A DNA stretch of 64,000 bases from Diprion similis (GCF_021155765.1 NC_060112.1:2914001-2978000); one strand, 5' to 3'; positions 32,116 through 44,927 are shown, counted from the stretch's first letter. A program made the numbers and translations. The notes: generated by a model not told the origin, from the sequence alone.

Positions 32116-35100
32116 TTGATCTGTTGCCCGCAGCGCATTCGGACTGCGATCAATCGATTTCTCTCGCGAAATTACGTCGGAATAAAGCGTGGAAAAATTC
32201 ATTGCAGCACTTTTCAGAATCGTCGAAATTTTCGCAGAAAATCCAAAGGGGTTAGCCTTACTTTTTGGGTCATTTTTGGAGCCGAGAATTTTTCGTTTCA
32301 GAATCTATTCGTATGACCCTGCCTAGATTCATTGGACGCTCAGGAACTCAGAAAACACAACAAAAAAAGCGAAGGACCTATAGCAGAGAAATTACGACGC
32401 AAAGACCAGCAGCATAAAAATTGAGAGAATACATCCTTCGTTTTTTGGCTGTAACTCTTGATGTGTTGCTCGCAGCGCATTCGGACTGCGATCAATCGAT
32501 TTCTCTCGCGAAATTACGTCGGAATAGAGCGTGAAAGAATTCATTGCAGCACTTTTCAGAATCGTCGAAATTTTCGCAAAAAATCCACAGGGGTTAGCCT
32601 TACTTTTTTGGTCATTTTTGGGGCCGAGAATTTTTCGTCTCGGAATCGATTTTTGTGACCCTTTCTAGAATAATTGGACGCCCAGGAACTCAGAAAACAC
32701 ACCAAAAAAAGCGTAGGACCAACAGCAGAGAAATTACGACGCAAAGACCAGCAGCAAAAAAATTGAGAGAATACATCTTTCGTTTTTTCGCTGTAACTCT
32801 TGATCTGTTGCTCGCAGCGCATTCGGACTGCGATCAATCGATTTCTTTCGCAAAATAACGTCGGAATAGAGCATGGAAGAATTCATTGCAGCACTTTTCA
32901 GAATCGTCAAAAGTTTCGCAAAAAACCAAAGGGGTTAGCCTTACTTTTTTGGTCATTTTTGGAGCCGAGAATTTTTCGTCTCGGAATCGATTTTTGTGAC
33001 CCTTTCTAGATTAATTGGACGCCCAGGAACTCAGAAAACACATCAAAAAAAGCGTAGGACCAACAGCAGAGAAATTACGACGCAAAGAACAGCAGCATAA
33101 AAATTGAGAAAATACGTCTCTCGTTTTTTGGCTGTAACTCTTGATCTGTTGCCCGCAGCGCATTCGGACTGCGATCAATCGATTTCTCTCGCAAAATTAC
33201 GTCGGAATAGAGCGTGGAAGAATTCATTGCAGCACTTTTCAGAATCGTCAAAATTTTCGCAGAAAATCCGAAGGGGTTAGCCTTACTTTCTTGGTCATTT
33301 TTGGAGCCGAGAATTTTTCGTCTCGGAATCGATTTTTGTGACCCTTTCTAGATTAATTGGACGCCCAGGAACTCAGAAAACACATCAAAAAAAGCGTAGG
33401 ACCAACAGCAGAGAAATTACGACGCAAAGAACAGCAGCATCAAAATTGAGAAAATACGTCTCTCGTTTTTTGGCTGTAACTCTTGATCTGTTGCCCGCAG
33501 CGCATTCGGACTGCGATCAATCGATTTCTCTCGCAAAATTACGTCGGAATAGAGCGTGGAAGAATTTATTGCAGCACTTTTCAGAATCGTCAAAATTTTC
33601 GCAGAAAATCCAAAGGGGTTAGCCTTACTTTCTTGGTCATTTTTGGAGCCGAGAATTTTTCGTCTCGGAATCGATTTTTGTGACCCTTTCTAGATTAATT
33701 GGACGCCCAGGAACTCATAAAACACATCAAAAAAGCGTAGGACCAACAGCAGAGAAATTACGACGCAAAGAACAGCAGCATAAAAATTGAGACAATACGT
33801 CTCTCGTTTTTTGGCTGTAACTCTTGATCTGTTGCCCGCAGCGCATTCGGACTGCGATCAATCGATTTCTCTCGCAAAATTACGTCGGAATAGAGCGTGG
33901 AAGAATTCATTGCAGCACTTTTCAGAATCGTCAAAATTTTCGCAGAATATCCAAAGGGGTTAGCCTTACTTTTTTGGTCATTTTTGGAGCCGAGAATTTT
34001 TCGTCTCGGAATCGATTTGAGTGACCCTTTCTAGATGAATTGGACGCCCAGGAACTCAGAAAACACATCAAAAAAAGCGTAGGACCAACAGCAGAGAAAT
34101 TACGACGCAAAGAACAGCAGCATAAAAATTGAGAAAATACGTCTCTCGTTTTTTGGCTGTAACTCTTGATCTGTTGCCCGCAGCGCATTCGGACTGCGAT
34201 CAATCGATTTCTCTCGCAAAATCACGTCGGAATAGAGCGTGGAAGAATTCATTGCAGCACTTTTCAGAATCGTCGAAATTTACGCAGAAAATCCAAAGGG
34301 GTTAGCCTTACTTTTTGGGTCATTTTTGGAGCCGAGAATTTTTCGTCTCAGAATCTATTCGTATGACCCTGCCTAGATTCATTGGACGCTCAGGAACTCA
34401 GAAAACACAACAAAAAAAGCGAAGGACCTATAGCAGAGAAATTACGACGCAAAGACCAGCAGCATAAAAATTGAGAGAATACATCTTTCGTTTTTTGGCT
34501 GTAACTCTAGATCTGTTGCCCGCAGCGCATTCGGACTGCGATCAATCGATTTCTCTCGCAAAATTACGTCGGAATAGAGCGTGGAAGAATTCATTGCAGC
34601 ACTTTTCAGAATCGTCAAAATTTTCGCAGAAAATCCAAAGGGGTTAGCCTTACTTTCTTGGTCATTTTTGGAGCCGAGAATTTTTCGTCTCGGAATCGAT
34701 TTTTGTGACCCTTTCTAGATTAATTGGACGCCCAGGAACTCAGAAAACACATCAAAAAAAGCGTAGGACCAACAGCAGAGAAATTACGACGCAAAGAACA
34801 GCAGCATGAAAATTGAGAAAATACGTCTCTCGTTTTTTGGCTGTAACTCTTGATCTGTTGCCCGCAGCGCATTCGGACTGCGATCAATCGATTTCTCTCG
34901 CAAAATTACGTCGGAATAGAGCGTGGAAGAATTCATTGCAGCACTTTTCAGAATCGTCAAAATTTTCGCAGAAAATCCGAAGGGGTTAGCCTTACTTTCT
35001 TGGTCATTTTCGGAGCCGAGAATTTTTCGTCTCGGAATCGATTTTTGTGACCCTTTCTAGATTAATTGGACGCCCAGGAACTCAGAAAACACATCAAAAA

Positions 35101-36990
35101 AAGCGTAGGACCAACAGCAGAGAAATTACGACGCAAAGAACAGCAGCATAAAAATTGAGAAAATACGTCTCTCGTTTTTTGGCTGTAACTCTTGATCTGT
35201 TGCCCGCAGCGCATTCGGACTGCGATCAATCGTTTTCTCTCGCAAAATTACGTCGGAATAGAGCGTGGAAGAATTCATTGCAGCACTTCTCAGAATCGTC
35301 GAAATTTACGCAGAAATCCCAAAGGGGTTAGCCTCACTTTTTGGGTCATTTTTGGAGCCGAGAATTTTTCGTCTCAGAATCTATTCGTATGACCCTGCCT
35401 AGATTCATTGGACGCTCAGGAACTCAGAAAACACATCAAAAAAAGCGTAGGACCAACAGCAGAGAAATTACGACGCAAAGAACAGCAGCATAAAAATTGA
35501 GAAAATACGTCTCTCGTTTTTTGGCTGTAACTCTTGATCTGTTGCCCGCAGCGCATTCGGACTGCGATCAATCGATTTCTCTCGCAAAATTACGTCGGGA
35601 TAGAGCGTGGAAGAATTCATTGCAGCACTTTCCAGAATCGTCAAAATTTTCGCAGGAAATCCGAAGGGGTTAGCCTTACTTTCTTGGTCATTTTTGGAGC
35701 CCAGAATTTTTCGTCTCGGAATCGATTTTTGTGACCCTTTCTAGATTAATTGGACGCCCAGGAACTCAGAAAACACATCAAAAAAAGCGTAGGACCAACA
35801 GCAGAGAAATTACGACGCAAAGAACAGCAGCATAAAAATTGAGAAAATACGTCTCTCGTTTTTTGGCTGTAACTCTTGATCTGTTGCCCGCAGCGCATTC
35901 GGACTGCGATCAATCGATTTCTCTCGCAAAATTACGTCGGAATAGAGCGTGGAAGAATTCATTGCAGCACTTTCCAGAATCGTCAAAATTTTCGCAGAAA
36001 ATCCGAAGGGGTTAGCCTTACTTTCTTGGTCATTTTTGGAGCCCAGAATTTTTCGTCTCGGAATCGATTTTTGTGACCCTTTCTAGATTAATTGGACGCC
36101 CAGGAACTCAGAAAACACATCAAAAAAAGCGTAGGACCAACAGCAGAGAAATTACGACGCAAAGAACAGCAGCATAAAAATTGAGAAAATACGTCTCTCG
36201 TTTTTTGGCTGTAACTTTTGATCCGTTGCTCGCAGCGTATCCGGACTGCGATCAATCGAGTTTTCTCGAGAAAATACGACTGAATAGTGCATGATAGAAT
36301 CGTCAGCAGCATTTTCCAAAATCGTTGAAATTTTTGGCAAAAATCCAAAGGGGTTAGCCTTACCTTGTTTTCAGAGCCAAAAATCTTTTGTCTCAGTATC
36401 TATCAGTTTGAGATTTTTCTAACACATTACAACCCCGGGAACTCAGAAAACGCAGCAAAATTAGCGTCGGACCAACAGCTGAGCAATGATGGAGGAAAGA
36501 CCAGCAGCAAAGATTTTCCGAAAAGGATGCTTCGTTTTCCAGCTGTAACTCTTGATTCGCTCCTCGCGGCCTATTTGGAGTGCGCACAATCGGTTCTTTT
36601 CGCAAAATCACGACTATATAGTGTTTTCAAGAATTGATCCCATCACTTTCCAATCGTTCAACATTTGCGCCGAAAATCCAAAGGGTTTAGCCGTACTTTT
36701 TTTCGGAGCAAAAAATCTTCTGTCCCAAAATCCATTCGTAAGACCTCCTTCCAACTAATCACAAACCCAGGAACTCGGAAAACGCAGCAAAAGGAGTTTT
36801 AGATCAGCAGCAGAGAAAAGATGGAGGAAAGCCCAGGAGCAGATATATCACGAAACGCTTTTCGTTTCTAGAGTCTAACACTTGATCTGTTCCTCGCAGC
36901 CTCTTTGGAGTCCGCGCAATCGGATATGCTCATAAAACTTCGTACATACACATAGTGTGTGAAAGAATTGATTTTCACGTTTTTTTAATC

Positions 36991-38871
36991 TTTGATTTAT
37001 GCCATGAGCAACACAGAAAGACATGAAAATAGCAATGGACTGACCTTGGCGGAAATATGACGAAAGTGCATCGCATGTCGTTTATTGACTTATTTCAATC
37101 CGTGTTACTTCTAACAATACAATATTATACACATCGTATTCGGCGGAGGTGCATTGCACCTTCGCGTATGGCGAAACCTAATATGTACTCACAAACTTCA
37201 TTCATTACCATCTCTTATATATACTACTCTTCATACGCTGCTCAAGGTAACATTTATCGTACACCTCCATTCCAAGATAGTAGTCAGTTTTGTATTTGTC
37301 AAGTAATGTTCCACGGTTTTTTGTATTAGTTTCACGTACTTCGTCAGTATCGAGCAACTTGCCCACGTATTACACACTGACACCCGAACACTTGTTCTAG
37401 GATTAGGGCGTAATAAACATACTGAAACTGAAGCGAAACGAAACTTCCTAGCTATGAATTCGTTATTTCCCTTTTCCAAGTGTTCAATAACCGGCTGAAA
37501 ATTTCATGTTCTTTGGCCGTTTCTATCAATCTGTAGTCTGTAGCGAGTCGAGATTGCGCAAACGATTCCTCTTGCAAAATTACGTACACATAGTGCATCA
37601 GGGGATCGATTCCAGCAGCATCCAAATTCGTCCAAATTTTCACCACAAATCCGAAGGTGTCAACATCAATCTGTTGAGCAAAAATTTTTTTAGACTCCAA
37701 TCCTCTACGCAGGGAACGGACAGTCAGAAAAAGAATCAGTATCAATCGGAAAAAATGGTTTAAATTGATATCAATTATTCATTTTTAACGTTAATGAAAA
37801 CACTCTTGATGAGTGTGAAATTGTTACTCGTAAGAAATCGGTCTTGAGGTTTACTGATTGTTGTAATGGATATTTTTAGAGTAATTGGAACTTGGAAAAT
37901 AAATAATGGAGTCAGTATTAATAAAGAGTGAGTTATAAATTGGCTTGTTATAATATGGAAGAAAAGTATACTTGTGAGAAGTGAAATAAATATACGTACT
38001 TGCAGAAAACGCTGCGTTCAACGTACTTCCATCGAAGAGAAAAGTGTTCTAGAATTTTTCGAATATCCTAAAAACATGAGACATTGAATTTTCGTAATTT
38101 ATTATTTTAAAACTGCCCAACATATCAAAAATTTCTTCATTGAAACGTTCTTGAAAAGATGGAAACTAAAAATGAAGTGGTTCAAAATTTTTTCAAAATA
38201 TTTGCATCTGAAAGTTGACATCGTAAAAAACTTTTAAAAAATTACTTGAGCATCTTGGAGATGCTACTGTCACCTATAAAAGGTCTGATACATTCAGGTG
38301 AATATAAATGATACACATCCGTGTATTCGATCGACATTTATTATTTCTGCTGCGGGATTTTCTCAACTTTTCAATTTCACAATGGCGACGATGTGTTACC
38401 AACGTTTAGCACGCTATGGTTGTTGGTTATGAAGAACTTCTTTTACCGACGTGGTTAGTTCCTTGGTCATACTCTTTGCCTTGGTCGATAATACTTAAAG
38501 CTGCTAATACCTCCAGACCCGCCCAGACCATAGAACTCCAGACCCGCTAAAATGTTACAAAAAATAACTTTAGGGTTGATTCTCAGTCAACAGATGAGGC
38601 GAATTCCTCTCTACTCATAAACATGCAAGATAATGTAGTTTCCAATTTTACCGACCAGAATAATTTGCACCATTCTATTATCGTTCATTCTCAGTTGGTT
38701 GGTAAAGAGGCGGCTTGCCAAGAGGCGAAAAAAATATTTCTATCTTCGAAAAACAGAAGCGCATGCTGTATGTACAGTACATACATAAATATCGTGCACG
38801 CGAAGATCGGTCGCTTGGTAAATCATACGAGTAATAAAAGAAAATAAATTAAAACTAAGAACTAAAATAAA
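36991..38871. other. CARNMT1 upstream region
   Basis: Between the satellite end and the CARNMT1 start codon. It holds the orphan monomer (37490-37740) and otherwise AT-rich sequence. The frames at 37057-37329 and 38623-38847 have no recognisable homology and no sign of coding. Confidence 0.5.
37490..37740. repeat. Orphan, highly diverged satellite monomer
   Basis: Separated from the array by about 500 bp. TTGCAAAATTACGT, CATAGTGCATCAGGGGATCGATTC, CCAAATTTTCACC and AAATCCGAAGG line up in order with the monomer landmarks, followed by a GAGCAAAAATTTTTT equivalent of the hairpin region. It is a decayed relic of a formerly larger array, or an early dispersed copy. Confidence 0.6.
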
Positions 38872-41475
38872 ATGGATGCGTCGCCGAATTCTTATTCCCG
38901 AAAAATGCACAATTCGTACGAAGACGAGGAGGAGAGAATGCACTTTCTCCGCATAGTATCGGCCTTTAAATACTACAGGTAAATTATTCTTGAACTGTTA
39001 AGAGTTGGACCGCTTTGCTCTCGCTGGGGATTGAATACCGAGCGGCGACATAACCTATCACTGCCTTTTTCCCCACTTACTCCGGAACGTATTTTTAGTC
39101 CGATGAGCCATTCTGACTCTCGGTGTTTTCGCAACCAGCAGGAAACTGCCGGCATGCGATCACCGGAGTTTGATTTCGGAATACTTTGCGACTGTCAATA
39201 CTTCGCACGGTTCTTGTCAACAACCCTTTTCTCAACAGCATGAGAATTTTCGTTCTCTTTACAGACCCCATTCTCTACAACGGGTGAAGAAAACGGAAAC
39301 CTACTTCATGTCTCTGCCTGGTCATCATCAGAAGCTACTCTCCAAGTACAGAGAACAACTCCAAGAGATAAAAAGATGCATTGAGAACAATGACCACATT
39401 ATTAAACTCATCATCAAAGATGTCACTCATATTTTTGAAAACGTCAGTCCGACGACTGCTCAAACCGAGAGTGTAAGAAACGTTTTTCATCGTTTGGTGC
39501 ATCACCATACCTTCGACTTTTATCTTTGCATCTTAGATCAATTTTTACAATTAACCCAATCCGAATGTCGTGCGTCGCTGGAGACCGGAGCCGTTTTTCT
39601 ATTGTGCCATTTCTCAGAATTCAAGTAAGGGAAAAATACCAATTCGCGCTGTAAAAAAATTTTGGTCAGCTGGAACCCTACGTGTGGTCATGGTGTGCCC
39701 TTGAAGTAGAAGTATTCAAGAGTTTTCAGAAATTTTATCAAATTTTTTCATTGCAAAATATGTGTTCTAACATGCTTAGTGTCTTTAGCGACCCACGATC
39801 TCCTGAACAGGGACCGACAAAGCAACACCCTGATCGGGTTAAGGATTCCCCAATATTGACATTTGCGTCGGCGACAGTTCTTCGTTTTGCAACGTATATC
39901 CAATATGTTGTACATAATTCATATTCTGTGTTTCTTTATTTCACGAAGTTCACAAGAGCAATGACAAATGATTGCCATTTAGAAAAAGAAGGCTCACAAA
40001 TACATAGTATATACCTTGAGTCTTAATTCTCTGTAGTAGATCTGGAAAATATGTTCCGTATATATTATATATACTCTTTGGAACTTCAATTAATTATTGC
40101 TCGCCACAGAAGTGGTTAACTTGAAAAAATTGCATTGAACCTCGTTGAATCTCAACGATTAATTTTCACAGAAATATATTCTATTGTACGAAACATAGGT
40201 AGGTCTGATTCTAGACGCCAAATCCTCGACCAGTCATGGCTGACCAGGAAAAAGTACAAGCGACAATAAAGCAGCTGGTTAGAGACTGGAGCGAAGAGGG
40301 TGCCCAAGAAAGACTGTCCTGTTATCAACCTATCATAGATGAAATACTCCAACAGTTTCCCCCTGATTTTTGGTAAAGGAAATTGATTCGCTTAATGGAA
40401 GGTAGTCTTGGTCAAAGGTTCTTTGTCCTAGACCAAAACATTATAATTTACAAATTGAATCTAACTTACTGGATGTATTTTCAGTGTACCGTCAGAAGTG
40501 CAAGTCCTAGTACCTGGCGCAGGGCTCGGAAGACTTGCATACGAAATAGCCAGACGAGGATACACGTGTCAAGGAAATGAATTTTCTCTCTTCATGCTGT
40601 TCGCTTCACATTTTGTCCTGAACAAGTGAGTAGGAATAAGTGTGGATTATTTAATATGATAGTGGATTCATATGCTTATTTAATAATCGTAACCTGTTGG
40701 GATAATAAATTTTTATCATTGTTTTGTAGATGCAGGGGAACAAACACGTACCAGGTTCATCCCTGGGTTCATCAATACATGAACAACCTCAAGCCCGAGC
40801 ATCAAACGCACGCAGTTTCATTTCCCGACGTAAATCCTAGCGATCTTCCCGAAAATGCACAGTTTTCCATGGCTGCGGGTGATTTTTTGGAGGTAGATAA
40901 TCTGTCTTGATTTATTACCTGTATAATCGTTTAACAGCCACTTTAGTTCCTCTAATTCTAATTGATTCGTTCCAGGTGTACACAGAGGATAATCACTGGG
41001 ACTGTGTGGCGACTTGCTTTTTCATTGACTGTGCGAACAACGTAGTACAATTCATCGAAACAATTTATAAAATTCTGAAGCCTGGCGGAGTTTGGATAAA
41101 CTTGGGGCCGCTATTGTACCACTTCAGCGATATACCGATGGAAGATTCGATAGAACCGAGCTACGAGGCTGTCCGCGAGGTTATAGTGGGCCTTGGATTT
41201 CGGATGGAGGTCGAGATCCTTTACATATCGTCTCTTATAAAATTCATTTTCCCAGACTGGGTTCTGTTGAGTAATGTTTAATTCACAATTTGTTTTTACA
41301 GAGAGAGGATACCCACGTAAAAACCCGTTATGCGCAGAACACGAACAGCATGCTGCAGTACGAGTACAACAGCGTGTATTTCGTCTGCAGAAAACCTAAG
41401 CCAAATTCGTCATCGGATTTAAATAATCATATTAATGGTTCGGAATCTAACGGTTCGCAGGAGCAGGAAAATTAA
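38872..41475 (+). CDS. CARNMT1: Carnosine N-methyltransferase (CARNMT1/UPF0586 family)
   Basis: SAM-dependent enzyme; the family methylates carnosine to anserine and, in later work, histidine of C3H zinc-finger proteins. Exons 38872-38978, 39265-39472, 40215-40372, 40485-40625, 40730-40892, 40976-41209 and 41302-41475 give 394 residues, close to the vertebrate length, with all phases consistent. Visible: [44 protein letters not shown], the SAM-binding [89 protein letters not shown], and a C-terminal [11 protein letters not shown]. Two donors were chosen by phase and family alignment: GTAAGA after GAGAGT at 39472, and GTCGAG after ATGGAG at 41209. The short Asn/Ser-rich tail after CRKP is not conserved. 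An AATAAA signal lies near 41737. Confidence 0.93.
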
Positions 41476-43332
41476 ATGCCAGAGCTTACGGGTTTTTCCG
41501 CGTATGTTGTTGGATAAATTGGACATTCTGCGAGGCTGAAAAAAAGTAAAAAGAAATGAAAGAAATACCTGTAGGAATTACCGCGCTGATTACGTGTTGT
41601 TGACTGGCGCTCAATTAAAGCGGTTGTACAGTTGGATCAAAGACACTTTTGCCAAATTGATACTATAGGCTCTGAAAGGTCACCATTTATTTTTACATTA
41701 GAGAAAATTATGGAGAGGCGTAGAGTTGGAGAAACAAATAAAATACAGTAAAATAAAGGAATGAAATCAGTCGACTTGGTATTCGAGACCCTGGGGACGT
41801 TCAAACTTTGAATGAATCAATTGTACGTACAATGTTGTATTAATTGGAAGAAAGAAACGTTAGAATTTTATTAGTTGTGTTCATATAATGTGTATAAGAA
41901 AAGCGTTTCAAACACTTCGTTCAGAAATACAAAAGCATATATATCATGAGTGAATTTTCTACATGATTCGTTGATAAGTACGATTTACAGAAAATTTCAG
42001 TCATACTTTAAGTACAAATGAATTGCACTCTTCGCAGTTGCAAGGTAAATGATCAGAGTACATCGCACATGTTATTTTTTGTTTCGAAATCCAACACTGT
42101 TGACATTATTTTTATTGTTGTTACTACATATAAAACAAATACGTGTTATATTGCATCATCAATAGATCATAAGCGCATTCCTGACTGAATACTTCTCCCA
42201 ATTATATATGTCCTTATGAAATTAGTAAATAGTTGACCAATTTTTAATGTGAAATGAAATACGGACATTTTCGAAGCGAAAATGTCTCACAATTGATTTT
42301 GCTAACAAGCATGAATAAATATAATTGCTATATTACTTTAAAACTTGCTATTGAGGAAAAAACAAAAGAAAAACTATCCTAGTTGACAGTATAAATAAGG
42401 TGATTGATATCTGTGATTGGCTAAAGCTGTTAATTAAGATCAACTTCAGTACCTTTCATATTTCGTCTTATCGCGTGAAATGCATTCTAAGGTTTGGAGT
42501 TGAAGCATATACGTTACCTTGGGTTTAGAAACACCCTTTTGCGATATAGAATAATCTTCCATGTTTAATGTTTATAGATTTACGCAGCTTTAACGGACAA
42601 AAATAAAAATAATGAAATATTGTAACATAAATGCGTGAGTAGATAGATGTATTATATGTTTATAACACTACCACTGGTAAAACCGAACCATAAGTCGTAC
42701 GCAAAAATTGTATGCAAGGTCTTACCTTATCACTTAGTTGGGTGGAATTTGTATCGTCCATTGAAAAGATACCACAGGCATGACACAGCAGGTATCTCAG
42801 ACACATGTAAATTTCATTTCAAATGATTACTATGAGTTGAGGAAATCCTTGATATAAGTTAAACCTTAATATAAGTATAAAATGAAACACAGACAACTCG
42901 ATTATTAAAATATATTAATAGTGCCTTTTCAATGCTTGGAAAATATGTGTATGTCAATTATTTTGTACTGATCGATTATTCAATTCAATCAGTGCATGTA
43001 TAACGAATTTTTTGTTCTTTTCCTCTTTCATTACACACGTGTGTAATAATATTGACAAGCTAATCATAGTAATAAATATGTATTTCACTGTGAATCAAAG
43101 TACCAAATTAAACTCGTGTACATATAAAATTCAATTAGACATAAGTATATGTAAAAGTACTTGGAACTAATATGTAAAATATAATTGTAGAGCGTCCATA
43201 ATGTTCTACAATATAATTTTTTTAGTAAAAAAAATTGTCGCTAAAATTCTATATCACGTCCTCAATCGATCCATACTCTGTAAGCTATTCATTCCATTCT
43301 TGAGTCATAAAATATATAGTACAAAAATATAC
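41476..43332. other. Convergent intergenic region, CARNMT1 and KTI12
   Basis: AT-rich, no coding exon. It contains a probable CARNMT1 poly(A) signal (AATAAA near 41737) and a perfect 10-bp hairpin at 42264-42286. Confidence 0.6.
42264..42286. other. Perfect 10-bp inverted repeat with 3-nt loop
   Basis: GACATTTTCG, then AAG, then CGAAAATGTC. It lies about 790 bp beyond the CARNMT1 stop. There is no T-run after it, and eukaryotic pol II genes do not use such terminators. It may be a protein-binding dyad or chance. Confidence 0.35.
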
Positions 43333-44482
43333 CTACAAACTTTTATTCAAATATTGTACAAATAAAGGTGCTATTTGACTAGGCTCGCTTTGCTGCATTT
43401 TACTGTAGGTCAAGAACTGCCTCCTGAGTCTGGTCAACTGCGGTCCAGTTCCACAACGATTGACTGTCAATCCGTGACCTGGGATTTTTATGTTACTTTC
43501 AATACCAAGAGTTTGCTTTGCCGATAAAATGGCCTGAAAAATGAGAGCATAGGTATAAAAATGTGTTACATTCTTAGTAAATAATCAACGAGTAATAACT
43601 TACGCTAACAATTTCCTGTGTTACTTTGTCTAACTCATACAAATAATTGGTAGATGAAAGAGGAGGCTGAAATAATAAATATTGTACGTATTACAATTCA
43701 CTGATATGTTTGAAATTGTTAGTCTTTTTGAAAATTTCAAATACTTACGCACTGAGTGCTCATGTTTGGTTTTGGAGCCTTTACGTTATACAGAGCAGAG
43801 TAGATTTCCTCGTTTTTCAATTCATCTTCTGGAGATACAGCAAATAAGGGAGAATCCCAACGATTTCTGCTATCTGGTGCCTCATACCTTAATCAAATAA
43901 TGCAGGGAGAATGAGTAAAGAGATTTGCAAATTGAATCAGGATGTGCATCGTGCAAAGTAAACTACTTGCCTAGCTACTAGAGCATCGAATATTTCTCTA
44001 GTATATCTATGCTCCTGGTCTTGCTGATTGTTCAACATCCAAGCGTGCTCGGCGGGGATTTCACAGTGGATAGTGCACTGAGGGGTTTTGTAAAGTTTCG
44101 ACATGCAGTGCAATTCGTATCGATATCCCTTTATGTAGTTACTGCCATCCAGAATCAAGGTGTCGTTTGGATTCAGTCGCCTTTGCACCTCAGACTTGAG
44201 ATCACCACGGATGCTTTTCTCCTTCCGCGAGTCTGTACATTGGTAAAAACATAATGTTTTAATTTTTTAAACAGCAGACGAAGAGTGGAATACACCGAAG
44301 TAAACGGGCAGCTGCTTACCTGCGTAGAAAGTATTCTTGTCGTAACCAGCCTTCACTATTGCATCTAATTCACTAACTATTTCAACTTTCTTTCTATGAT
44401 TTTTTTCCAAGTATTCCTTGAGCTCTAAGGCTCTTGAAGATTTTCCGCTCGACGGTATCCCCGTCATCACTATCAACGGCAT
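43333..44482 (-). CDS. KTI12: Protein KTI12 homologue (Elongator-associated ATPase)
   Basis: P-loop protein related to the selenocysteine-tRNA kinase PSTK. It binds tRNA and Elongator and is needed for wobble-uridine modification. Exons on the minus strand: 44482-44320, 44232-43971, 43887-43749, 43666-43604 and 43533-43333, giving 275 residues. Visible: MPLIVMTGIPSSGKSSRALE with the Walker A loop, EIVSELDAIV, DSRKEKSIRGDLKSEVQR, Walker B-like DTLILDGSNYIKGYRYELHC, EHAWMLNNQQDQEHRYTREI, VARYEAPDSRNRWDSPLF, and a C-terminal RLRRQFLTYSK. Intron 2 (43970-43888) starts with GC in the strong context AG/GCAAGT; a GT donor one step on (CAA/GTAGTT) would break the phase and the invariant RYE.P segment. 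The start Met is the first ATG directly before the P-loop. Confidence 0.95.
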
Positions 44483-44657
44483 TTCTACTTTTGAACTTGC
44501 TGGTGTTATCACTTTAAACCATGCGTACCATAACCTATAATAAACGCGATAAAGAATTGGTCTACGTTATCGACTGAGCGAACTCTATGCCTACAGCGAA
44601 TGGAGAAAAAAGATACGACAGAAGATTACAATGGATGTTCTATTTATTTATAACGAA

Positions 44658-44927
44658 GCATTTTTCGATGCGCGGACAATATATCCATGCATGTAAGAAT
44701 ACGTAGTATAACATAAAATGGTAAAGATTCAATATTAGTCTTTTATAATGTCCGGCGACGTGATTTCGCAAGGTGAAAAAAATTTTCGTATAGCATTTTT
44801 CGATGCGCGGACAATATATCCATGCATGTAAGAATACGTAGTATAACGTAAAATGGTAAAGATTTAATATTAGTCTTTTATAATGTCCGGCGATGTGATT
44901 TCGCAAGGTGAAAAAAATTTTCGTACT
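44658..44927. repeat. Tandem duplication, 2 copies of 135 bp
   Basis: The unit beginning GCATTTTTCGATGCGCGGAC at 44658 repeats from 44793 with only a few differences (ACATAAAA/ACGTAAAA, GATTCAAT/GATTTAAT, GGCGACG/GGCGATG). It lies between the KTI12 start codon and the chitinase-like 3' end. The apparent protein repeat on the minus strand is just its translation. Confidence 0.85.

Larger units (their letters stand above)
22198..36990. repeat. Tandem satellite array, about 43 monomers of 341-342 bp
   Basis: Head-to-tail array filling the POFUT2-CARNMT1 intergenic space. Landmarks recur every 341-342 bp: TTCGTTTTTTGGCTGTAA, TGTTGCCCGCAGCGCATTCG, AAAATTACGTCGGAATAGAG, AAAGGGGTTAGCCTTAC and GGAACTCAGAAAACACA. 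Example phases of one landmark are 29038, 29380, 29722, 30064, 30406 and 30748. One monomer near 26.7 kb is 9 bp short. Two monomer types alternate. One has GATTTTTGTGACCCTTTC and GCGTAGGACCAACAGC; the other has CTATTCGTATGACCCTGCC and GCGAAGGACCTATAGC. The first monomer and the last two or three (from about 36210) are strongly diverged. No transposase, no long terminal repeats and no real coding sequence were seen. Arrays of this kind are usually heterochromatic; this one lies between two normal genes. Confidence 0.97.

Noticed and set aside
24802-33622. Second recurrent frame of up to about 94 codons running across monomer junctions
   Set aside because: Mostly non-ATG starts and the same repeat explanation; it is broken wherever monomers are 341 bp.
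23241-36076. Repeated open frame of about 66 codons in every satellite monomer
   Set aside because: It mostly starts at TTG and often has no ATG. Its apparent conservation follows from repeat homogenisation, and a period of 342 (divisible by three) keeps the frame open. No protein family was recognised.
22198-36990. CENP-B box-like motif in the satellite
   Set aside because: I compared TTCG-containing segments with the TTCG-n4-A-n2-CGGG core on both strands; none fits.
22198-36990. Array as a CRISPR or an LTR-element array
   Set aside because: There are no spacers between short repeats, no cas genes, no LTRs or reverse transcriptase, and the host is eukaryotic.
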